DNA of 46,593 bases from Bacteroidaceae bacterium (lineage in GTDB: Bacteria > Bacteroidota > Bacteroidia > Bacteroidales > Bacteroidaceae), in assembly GCA_017521285.1 (NCBI GenBank), contig JAFXDG010000088.1:1-46593 (forward strand), written 5' to 3'. This document shows positions 8,306 through 14,831 of this stretch, in pieces. The notes beneath the pieces were generated by a model that saw only the letters and a list, made by a program, of their open reading frames with translations, searched no databases and was not told the DNA's origin. How positions within the stretch are numbered: position 1 is the first letter of the stretch; each line of letters begins with the position of its first letter. Position numbers and translations under genes: made by a program.

Positions 8306-8890
8306 ATGAATTATCTTGAAATCATCGGCACACTGGTTGGCCTCATCTACCTGTGGCTGGAGTATAAAGCCAGCATCTGGTTGTGGGTGGCCAACGTGAT
8401 TATGCCCGCCATCTACGTGTTCATATACTATCAGGCAGGATTGTACGCCGACTTTGGTATCAACATATACTACCTGATTATCTCTTTCTACGGCATATTC
8501 TGGTGGTGGAAGGGACGCAAAGCCAATGCACCCCAACAGGAAAAGACTACTCAGGAGCTCCCCATCAGCCACACACCGCAGCCGATGTGGGGACGACTGG
8601 CCATCGTCAGCATAACTTTGCTCCTGTTCATAGCCTTCATCCTGATCCAATACACCGACAGTACAGTGCCCTGGCTGGACAGCCTGACGACGGCACTGAG
8701 CATCGTGGCCATGTGGATGTTGGCACGCAAATATGTGGAGCAATGGCTGGTGTGGATTGTGGTGGATGCCGTCAGTGCCGGACTGTATATATATAAGGAA
8801 CTATACTTCACCGCCGGACTCTATGCCCTCTACACGGTGATAGCTTACTTTGGTTACAAAGAATGGATAAGATTGATGAAAGAAGCATAA
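8306..8890 (+). CDS. PnuC-family vitamin transporter (probably thiamine, PnuT-like)
   Basis: A 194-residue hydrophobic protein with about seven membrane helices and the PnuC signature region (GLIYLWLEYKASIWLWVANVI near the start, WLVWIVVDAVSAGLYIYKELY near residues 150-170, with the WxxW motif). PnuC proteins let unphosphorylated vitamins cross the inner membrane and rely on a kinase to trap them. The next gene overlaps it by 28 nt and encodes thiamine pyrophosphokinase, so thiamine is the likely substrate (PnuT type) rather than nicotinamide riboside. In other Bacteroides the pair usually travels with a TonB-dependent thiamine receptor and a TPP riboswitch; neither is seen here. Confidence 0.87.
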   Translation: MNYLEIIGTLVGLIYLWLEYKASIWLWVANVIMPAIYVFIYYQAGLYADFGINIYYLIISFYGIFWWWKGRKANAPQQEKTTQELPISHTPQPMWGRLAIVSITLLLFIAFILIQYTDSTVPWLDSLTTALSIVAMWMLARKYVEQWLVWIVVDAVSAGLYIYKELYFTAGLYALYTVIAYFGYKEWIRLMKEA

Positions 8891-9588
8891 ATGGCCTCTC
8901 CCCGACCCTCCCCAAAGGAGAGGGAACTGAAAATGCACTGGATGTACAAAGCTTCACCCTTTGGGGAAGGTTGGAGGGGGCCGGGAACCTTGCCATCATT
9001 GTAGGCGGAGGCGATTTCCCAACTCACCCCCTACCCCTACAGCTGATGAGCGAAGCAAAGCGTGTGGTGTGTTGCGACGGAGCCGCCAATGAGTTTCTTG
9101 TCCGTGGCCTGCGTCCATGGCGCGTGGTGGGTGATTGCGACTCCCTTTCGGCCGAAGCGGCCGAGGCTTTCAGCGACATTGTGCGCCGCAATCCCGACCA
9201 GGAGACAAACGACCAGACGAAAGCCGTAACTTACTTGGCCAATAAAGGCATACGCCGCATAGCCATCGTAGCCGCTACAGGCCGGCGCGAAGACCACACA
9301 TTGGGCAACATCAGCTTGCTCATTGAATACATGCGCCAAGGATTGGAGGTACGCATCTACACCGACTACGGCGTGTTTATCCCCTGCCAAGACACCTGTT
9401 CATTCGAATGCCCTGTAGGCACCGCCGTATCCATCTTCTCCTTTGGCACTCAAGGTATGCAAGCCGAGGGCCTCCGTTATCCCCTGCGCGATTTCACCAG
9501 CTGGTGGCAAGGCACACTGAATACGGTCGATGCACCCGTCTTTACCATCCGGTGCAAAGGGGAGTATCTGGTGTATATGAATTATTAG
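8863..9588 (+). CDS. Thiamine pyrophosphokinase
   Basis: This enzyme converts thiamine to thiamine pyrophosphate with ATP. The family core starts at about residue 43 (LAIIVGGGDFP) and includes CCDGAANEFL, VVGDCDSL, ETNDQTKAV and RREDHTLGN, the thiamine- and ATP-binding motifs. The only ATG in frame before the core is at 8863, inside the end of pnuC; it adds about 42 residues encoded largely by a palindromic intergenic repeat (8893-8982). A TTG at 8971 would give a tail of normal length. So the N-terminus is uncertain while the function is not. The overlap with pnuC suggests coupled translation. Confidence 0.9.
   Translation: MDKIDERSINGLSPTLPKGEGTENALDVQSFTLWGRLEGAGNLAIIVGGGDFPTHPLPLQLMSEAKRVVCCDGAANEFLVRGLRPWRVVGDCDSLSAEAAEAFSDIVRRNPDQETNDQTKAVTYLANKGIRRIAIVAATGRREDHTLGNISLLIEYMRQGLEVRIYTDYGVFIPCQDTCSFECPVGTAVSIFSFGTQGMQAEGLRYPLRDFTSWWQGTLNTVDAPVFTIRCKGEYLVYMNY
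8893..8982. repeat. Palindromic intergenic repeat, copy 2 (inside the TPK reading frame)
   Basis: Inverted arms at 8893-8923 and 8957-8982 (left arm begins GGCCTCTCCCCGACCC; right arm TTTGGGGAAGG then GGAGGGGGCC) match the element at 2694-2777. In the thiamine pyrophosphokinase frame the left arm reads GLSPTLPKGEG. Confidence 0.7.
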
Positions 9589-9766
9589 TTGATAGTTGAC
9601 AAGGTGGTTCAAAGTTCCAAGTTCCAAGTTCAAGGTTTCAAGTTCAAAGTTCCAAGTTCCAAGCCATAGCCATAGCCATCGCCATTAGCCATCTGCCATC
9701 AGCCATAGTCCCAAGTTCAAGGGCCATGCAGGCTATAACGATTCCTTGTCAACTCGTCAACTGAAT
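9589..9766. repeat. Low-complexity repeat region with terminal inverted repeats
   Basis: The stretch starts with AGTTGATAGTTGACAAGG and ends with CCTTGTCAACTCGTCAACTG, which are near complements. Between them lie many copies of TTCCAAGTTC-like and AGCCATAGCCATC-like units. A second region with the same ends lies at 38821-38927 upstream of polA. No coding potential is seen; it may be a miniature mobile or expanding repeat. Confidence 0.65.
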
Positions 9767-9770
9767 GATT

Positions 9771-10406
9771 TCACTCCACATACTTCACTTTCCCCATGTC
9801 GCGCGGTTTGGCAGCAGGAGCTTCGTCGGGGTATCCGAGACCTACGCAAAGGCAGAATTCATAACCTTCGCTGAAACCCAAACGCTCAAGAATGGGAGCA
9901 CAAGCAGGACTGTCGTTGATAAAACGCACAGGGCTGCCCAAGCAGATAGAGCCTACACCGAGCGACTGGGCAGAGAGCATCATATTCTCGGCCATCAAAC
10001 CACAATCGTAGGCCGAGAAATCGTAGCCCTTGTCGCGCGCAATGAAGACCATCACCGGAGCACCACGGAAACAACTTGCGATATTCTCTATCTTGGGATA
10101 AGCGGCATTGAGGGTGTTGCAAATCTCTGCCATCACCTGCGGATTGTCCACCACACGCACTTCCCACGACTGTTTGTTCTGTCCGTTGGGAGCATTGATG
10201 CCACACTCCATAATCTGGTTGAGCACCTCGCGGGGCACCACCTCGTTCTTGTACTTACGGATACTGCGACGGGCCATGATGTTCTCTATCACCGCATTCT
10301 TTCCCTCTTCAGCAGCTGCCTCTTCTTTCACATTCTGATTACCTTCTCCACACGATGCCATAGCCATCAGGCACAAGCATCCTACAAGCATTTTCTTCAG
10401 TTTCAT
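9771..10406 (-). CDS. Lipoprotein nitroreductase-family protein
   Basis: A 211-residue protein with a lipoprotein signal (MKLKKMLVGCLCLMAMASCG) followed by an acidic linker and a nitroreductase fold: IMARRSIRKYKNEVVPREVL (FMN phosphate-binding region), NAPNGQNKQSWEVRVV, and CGLMAENMMLSAQSLGVGSICLG. These FMN enzymes reduce nitro groups, quinones or flavins with NAD(P)H, but nearly always in the cytoplasm; the lipid anchor places this one in the envelope, so electron donor and substrate are unclear. Upstream a TATATTTG box (10444-10451) with a TTAG -33 element 20 bp away marks the promoter. Transcription is divergent from the PL1 gene. Confidence 0.88.
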   Translation of the reverse strand: MKLKKMLVGCLCLMAMASCGEGNQNVKEEAAAEEGKNAVIENIMARRSIRKYKNEVVPREVLNQIMECGINAPNGQNKQSWEVRVVDNPQVMAEICNTLNAAYPKIENIASCFRGAPVMVFIARDKGYDFSAYDCGLMAENMMLSAQSLGVGSICLGSPVRFINDSPACAPILERLGFSEGYEFCLCVGLGYPDEAPAAKPRDMGKVKYVE

Positions 10407-10443
10407 AATCCGATAGTTTTCTAATTGTTTATGTTATACGGTG

Positions 10444-10475
10444 CAAATATACGTATATCTTTATATCCCCCCTAA
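10444..10475 (-). promoter_or_regulatory. Promoter of the nitroreductase gene
   Basis: On the minus strand TATATTTG (10444-10451) matches the -7 consensus; TTAG (10472-10475) matches three of four -33 positions with a 20-bp spacer. Confidence 0.6.
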
Positions 10476-10551
10476 TAAATCGACAAAACATCTAAACCTT
10501 TATCAAAAAAAGAGGTCAAACCATAAATTTACGTTAAACAATTCAACATAC

Positions 10552-12102
10552 ATGAAAAGAACCATTTTGACGATTGCCATCCTGTTGGGCACCACTGTTG
10601 CCACACAAGCGCAACAACTGGCATTCCCCGGTGCCGAGGGATTCGGACGCTATGCTACCGGCGGACGTACGGGTAGTGTGTACCATGTAACCAATCTGAA
10701 CGACGATGGCCCCGGCTCATTCCGCGATGCAGTGAGCAGACCTAACCGTATCGTAGTGTTCGATGTGGCGGGTGTCATCCGCATCAACTCACGCATCAGT
10801 GTCAGCCCCAACCTCTACATTGCCGGCCAGACGGCTCCAGGCGAAGGAGTGACCATCTATGGCAACGGCCTGTCGTTCAGTGGGGCCGACAACACCATCT
10901 GCCGCTATCTGCGTGTGCGCATGGGTGTGGTGGGACAAAAAGGAGCTGATGCCATCGGCATAGCACAAGGAAAGAACATGATTTTCGACCACGTTTCGGC
11001 TGCTTGGGGACGTGACGAGACCTTCTCCATCAGTGGGAAACACCCCGAGAACATCACCATACAGAACTCCATCATCAGCCAAGGACTCATCAACCACTCG
11101 GCTGGCGGACTGGTGCAAACTGAAAACCGGGTGACCATCTACCGCACGCTGTATGCGAACAACAATACCCGAAATCCCAAGTTCAAGGGACGCCACCAGT
11201 ACGTGAACAACATCATCTACAACTGGAACGCCGCGGCCTACATCATGGGCGGAAACTCACAGATGACCTCGTATGCCAACACCGTAAGCAACCTGTTCAT
11301 CACCGGCCCGATAGGAAAGAAAAATGCATTCACACGCGCCAATGACCGCTACAACATCTATGCAGAGAACAACCTGCTGGACGATAACCGCGACGGCAAA
11401 CTGAACGCCCGACTCATCACACGCGAGGAGTACGAAGGCGGACCCACCTTCCACGAAACGCCGTTTGACTACCCCGAACTGCCCACCGTGAAGGCCAAGA
11501 AACTGGTGGACGAAATACTGCCCACCGTGGGTGCCTCGCTCCCCTATCGCGACAATCTCGACCACCTGCTGGTGCAAGATGTACGCTCGCTGGGCAAACA
11601 GGGCGAACAGATTAGCGACGAGGCCAACCTGCCCATCGGAGCACCCGACACCTGGGGACTGTGGAAAGGCTCTAATGAGAACCGTACCGACACCGATGGC
11701 GACGGTATGCCCGACTGGTGGGAGAAGAAGAACGGTACCGACCCCAACCGCGACGATGCCATGACGCTGAAGGACGGATATGCCCACATCGAGCACTACA
11801 TCAACTCCATCGACCACACCTACTCGCAACCGTTCCTGAAGGCTCCCGTAGCCTTGACAGCCCAACCCACCGGCAACCAAGTGACCCTGAAGTGGATGGA
11901 CTTTACCGACGGAGAGAAGAACTTCGTGGTAGAACAACAAATCAACGGCACTTTCCAAGAGGTGAAACGCACCAAAGCCAACGCCACCCAGTGCACCATC
12001 TCCAATCTTGCCCCTACCACCAGCTACACCTTCCGCGTGAAAGCCACAGGCAAACAGGGCGAATCAGAGTATAGCAAAGCTATGGAGGTAAAGACAAGAT
12101 AA
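10552..12102 (+). CDS. Secreted PL1-type pectate lyase with C-terminal Fn3 domain
   Basis: A 516-residue exported enzyme. The ATG at 10552 opens a clear signal peptide (MKRTILTIAILLGTTVATQAQ); the longer frame upstream is not supported. The mature start QLAFPGAEGFGRYATGGRTG is a hallmark of Bacteroidetes pectate lyases. The beta-helix (about 20-330) includes FDHVSAAWGRDE and NNTRNPKFKGRHQYVNNIIYNW, where the RNPxxxG segment (near residue 206) holds the likely catalytic Arg. A calcium-binding DTDGDGMPDWWE repeat (about 380-400) and a fibronectin-III domain (about 425-515) follow. It probably cleaves pectate in the periplasm or at the surface. A terminator follows directly. It stands alone, not in a SusCD locus. 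Confidence 0.87.
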   Translation: MKRTILTIAILLGTTVATQAQQLAFPGAEGFGRYATGGRTGSVYHVTNLNDDGPGSFRDAVSRPNRIVVFDVAGVIRINSRISVSPNLYIAGQTAPGEGVTIYGNGLSFSGADNTICRYLRVRMGVVGQKGADAIGIAQGKNMIFDHVSAAWGRDETFSISGKHPENITIQNSIISQGLINHSAGGLVQTENRVTIYRTLYANNNTRNPKFKGRHQYVNNIIYNWNAAAYIMGGNSQMTSYANTVSNLFITGPIGKKNAFTRANDRYNIYAENNLLDDNRDGKLNARLITREEYEGGPTFHETPFDYPELPTVKAKKLVDEILPTVGASLPYRDNLDHLLVQDVRSLGKQGEQISDEANLPIGAPDTWGLWKGSNENRTDTDGDGMPDWWEKKNGTDPNRDDAMTLKDGYAHIEHYINSIDHTYSQPFLKAPVALTAQPTGNQVTLKWMDFTDGEKNFVVEQQINGTFQEVKRTKANATQCTISNLAPTTSYTFRVKATGKQGESEYSKAMEVKTR

Positions 12103-12131
12103 CCCCAACCGTCCTTTTTTATAGAAATACC

Positions 12132-12177
12132 GAGCCGTAAAGATGTAAGTTTTCAGCATCTTTGCGGCTCAGTGTTT
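12132..12177 (+). terminator. Terminator of the PL1 lyase gene
   Basis: Arms GAGCCGTAAAGATG (12132-12145) and CATCTTTGCGGCTC (12157-12170) pair almost perfectly around an 11-nt loop and are followed by a T-rich tail, 30 nt past the stop codon. Confidence 0.82.
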
Positions 12178-12274
12178 TTATCAGTGTCTTATCTAAAAAC
12201 ACCCGACTTTTTCTGGATGTGTTTTCTGTAAAGGGTTACAGAATAATCTATTAAGGAGAAATACTTTCATTTTT

Positions 12275-12306
12275 TTAGGTAGTTGTCAATTTAATTACTA
12301 CTTTTG
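12275..12306 (+). promoter_or_regulatory. Promoter of the methyltransferase gene
   Basis: TACTTTTG (12299-12306) is an exact -7 box and TTAG (12275-12278) a three-of-four -33 match with a 20-bp spacer. It leaves a leader of roughly 145 nt before the ATG at 12456. Confidence 0.65.
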
Positions 12307-12313
12307 CAATCGG

Positions 12314-12374
12314 ATGATTAAAACGAACTCGGATATTGTAAAGTAAATAACCGTTCGGCCTTCTGATCGGTTAT
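12314..12374 (+). promoter_or_regulatory. Possible leader peptide plus hairpin (attenuator)
   Basis: A 10-codon open frame (12314-12346, MIKTNSDIVK then TAA) starts about 8 nt after the promoter box. Its stop codon directly abuts a hairpin, arms ATAACCG (12347-12353) and CGGTTAT (12368-12374). This order, promoter, tiny ORF, hairpin, main gene, is that of translational or transcriptional attenuators in antibiotic-response leaders. No experimental support is available. Confidence 0.4.
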
Positions 12375-12455
12375 CCCATAGAGAACCCAAACACACCTGA
12401 TTGTTGTCTGGGAGAGATTGTTTTATCCAAATTAAACCATTAAAAAGATACAATA

Positions 12456-13226
12456 ATGAGTAACAATAATCATTCTATCAATGAATTTGATTTTAATCTG
12501 ATATGCGAATATTTCTCCAGTACCGAACGTCAAGGTCCAGGAAGTGAAGAAGCCACCCTTAAGGCTTTGCAATTGTTAGAAACATTGCCAGTACACCCTC
12601 GTATAGCTGATTTGGGATGTGGTACGGGGTCTTCGGCTCTACTACTTGCCAAACATACACAGGGAGAGATTGTTGCACTTGACCTTTTTCCGCAATTCTT
12701 AGAAAACTTACAACTCCGTGCTGAACAGCAAGGAGTTTCCGAGCGGGTGACAACGGTTGTCGGCTCAATGGACTCACTTCCTTTTGCCGAGTCATCCTTT
12801 GATGCAATATGGTCTGAAGGAGCTATTTACAATGTCGGTTTCATGCGAGGAGTGCATGAGTGGTTTCGTTTCATCAAACCTGGTGGGTATTTGGCAGTGA
12901 CAGATGCCTCGTGGCTGACCGATAATCGTCCGAAAGAGATAGAAGAATTCTGGTTGGATGCTTATCCTGAGATTGACACCATCGCCAATAAGACGAAGCA
13001 GATGGCGCAGGCGGGGTACAAGGATATACACACCTTTGTGTTACCCGACAATTGTTGGGAAACCAACTTCTATCAACCACAACGTGAAGCGCAACGTTTG
13101 TTTCTGCAACGGCATCCCAACAATCTTACTGCACAGGAATTAGTCCGCAATCAACAACGCGAAGCTATCCTGTATAGCCAGTATAAGCACTACTACGGAT
13201 ATGTGTTCTATATCGGACGGAAGTAA
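12456..13226 (+). CDS. Class I SAM-dependent methyltransferase
   Basis: A 256-residue protein with the Rossmann methyltransferase motifs: motif I IADLGCGTGSSALLLAK (near residue 52), the acidic end of strand 2 in IVALDLFPQF, and AESSFDAIWSEGAIYNVGF for motif IV, followed by KPGGYLAVTDASW. It resembles the UbiE/ubiquinone-type family in layout, but the substrate cannot be told from sequence. It has its own promoter and an unusually long leader with a possible leader peptide, which hints at inducible expression. A strong terminator follows at 13299. Resistance-type or small-molecule methylation are both possible. Confidence 0.85.
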   Translation: MSNNNHSINEFDFNLICEYFSSTERQGPGSEEATLKALQLLETLPVHPRIADLGCGTGSSALLLAKHTQGEIVALDLFPQFLENLQLRAEQQGVSERVTTVVGSMDSLPFAESSFDAIWSEGAIYNVGFMRGVHEWFRFIKPGGYLAVTDASWLTDNRPKEIEEFWLDAYPEIDTIANKTKQMAQAGYKDIHTFVLPDNCWETNFYQPQREAQRLFLQRHPNNLTAQELVRNQQREAILYSQYKHYYGYVFYIGRK

Positions 13227-13298
13227 CAGCCATTTGAAGCTCTTATGAGTGCCCAATAAGACCCGACAGAGGAGTAACATTCTATGTATTTGCAATTA

Positions 13299-13348
13299 AA
13301 AGAAGTCGTAATAATTTGCCTATAAACGGCTTTTATTACGACTTCTTT
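13299..13348. terminator. Terminator after the methyltransferase gene
   Basis: Perfect 16-bp arms (13299-13314 and 13333-13348, core GAAGTCGTAATAA) surround an 18-nt loop, with A-rich and T-rich flanks. It can stop transcription from the left and insulates the next gene. Confidence 0.8.
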
Positions 13349-13423
13349 AGAAATCAGTGTGTAAAATAAAGGTTTTGTGTAACTTTGCGAAGTTATACCT
13401 CGGATTTTCAAGAAAGATACAGC

Positions 13424-14461
13424 ATGAACCCTATCGCCATACGCCTGCTTAACCAACAATTAGCGTCGCCCGTGTTTTCCGACCCGACCGACGTAGTGTC
13501 GCACATGGGAGCGATACAGGCACAGGAATACCGTCTGATGCGTTGGGCAGTGGCCATGCGTACCCAAAAGCCGTCTTCGCAAGCATTTACAAAAGCTTAC
13601 AATGAAGGACGGATTATCCGCTTGCATCTGCTTCGTGGCACATGGCAACTTGTCGCGGACGAAGATTATGCCTGGATGCTGCAATTGTGTGCTCCCAAAA
13701 GCATTTCTGTCATAAAAGGATGGATGCACTCCAACGGTATCGACATCCCTCCCAAAGAACTTGCCTCTATCAGCGACATCCTTTGCCGGACGGCAGAGGA
13801 AAAGGGAAGTGTAACCAAGGAAGACTTTGTTGAAGCATTAAGCCACAAAGGCATCACGATGGACGATCACCGCCTGTCTTACCACATTCGTATGGCCGAA
13901 CTGAATGGACTTCTGTGTAGTGGAGATCTTCTGCCGACAAAGGCCACATACAGCCTTGCTCCGCAAAAAGTTTCTCCACATCCAAACACTACCAACGAAG
14001 ATGCTCTGCTCATGCTGACGCGGAAATATTTCCAAAGCCACTCCCCTGCCACTTTAAAAGATTTTGTTTGGTGGTCAGGTATGAATACAGGCGATTGCCG
14101 CAAAAGCATAGAGGCCCTTAGCAACGATTTGCAAAGTGTATCATGGCAAGGCGAAAAGTTCTATGTACATGATTCATGCCGTACACGGGGCTTCCGCAAG
14201 GGACAAACCCTCCTTATGCCCTCATACGACGAATACCTCATCGCTTACAAAAGCCGCGACATTGCGCTTCCTGCCGAACATAGCCATCGAGCACATAGCA
14301 ACAACGGCATCTTTCATCCGGTAATAGCACACGACGGCATCATCTGCGGAAATTGGAAACCCTTCGGAAAAAAACTCGAAGCAACAACTTTCACTCCCGA
14401 CATGCAGATTGAAAACATGAACGAAGCATGGAGGAGGTACAAACAATACCAATCGACATAG
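13424..14461 (+). CDS. AlkZ-like (HTH_42 / winged-helix) DNA glycosylase family protein
   Basis: A 345-residue protein of the HTH_42 superfamily of tandem winged-helix proteins, which includes AlkZ and YcaQ, glycosylases that unhook DNA interstrand crosslinks or remove alkylated bases. The family's catalytic Gln-x-Gln motif is seen as IQAQEY (Q32, Q34), followed by RLHLLRGTWQLVADEDYAWML and, later, LMPSYDEYLIAYKSR. The QxQ form groups it with AlkZ-type rather than YcaQ-type (QxD) enzymes. I chose the ATG at 13424; the longer TTG frame at 13385 starts inside a TAACTTTG promoter box (13380-13387). It is expressed alone. Activity on a particular lesion is inference. Confidence 0.82.
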   Translation: MNPIAIRLLNQQLASPVFSDPTDVVSHMGAIQAQEYRLMRWAVAMRTQKPSSQAFTKAYNEGRIIRLHLLRGTWQLVADEDYAWMLQLCAPKSISVIKGWMHSNGIDIPPKELASISDILCRTAEEKGSVTKEDFVEALSHKGITMDDHRLSYHIRMAELNGLLCSGDLLPTKATYSLAPQKVSPHPNTTNEDALLMLTRKYFQSHSPATLKDFVWWSGMNTGDCRKSIEALSNDLQSVSWQGEKFYVHDSCRTRGFRKGQTLLMPSYDEYLIAYKSRDIALPAEHSHRAHSNNGIFHPVIAHDGIICGNWKPFGKKLEATTFTPDMQIENMNEAWRRYKQYQST

Positions 14462-14775
14462 GAGTATCACCCATTCTTATAAAAAAGAACAAGCCCTCAC
14501 CTCAATCAAACGCAAAATCCCGCCCATTTTTACGAGCAGGGAATCGATAGGTTGCAAAAATCGCAGAGATTCACTATTAGCAAAATGACAAAAAGAAAGG
14601 AAGAACTATAAGAAATTAGAAAAACCAATCATCGCGAAGAGCATTTTGAAAGAGATATCAAAGAAACGACCCGCCAAACAGGGAAAAATCCAACAAATTG
14701 TCATGCTTAATTTCCCTTTCTAAAAAATGAATAAAAGGGAAGAAAGGGAGGAATACGTCAAAAAAAGCGCAACTG
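14462..14775. other. Intergenic stretch before mnmG
   Basis: AT-rich non-coding sequence with no recognisable RNA, repeat or gene. I see only a purine-rich run around 14735-14752. Confidence 0.5.
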
Positions 14776-14807
14776 ATTGCTCCATTCAACTTTTATCCCT
14801 AACTTTG
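14776..14807 (+). promoter_or_regulatory. Promoter of mnmG-apt-uvrC
   Basis: TAACTTTG (14800-14807) and ATTG (14776-14779, three of four) with a 20-bp spacer, 24 bp before the mnmG start codon. Confidence 0.65.
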
Positions 14808-14831
14808 CCACCAAAATAGAATTGTATTAGT

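Noticed and set aside
12306-12455. SAM riboswitch before the methyltransferase gene
   Set aside because: The hairpins do not match SAM-I or SAM-II core motifs; a leader-peptide arrangement fits better.
13385-13423. Earlier TTG start for the AlkZ-like gene
   Set aside because: It begins within the TAACTTTG promoter box, so the transcript would not contain it.
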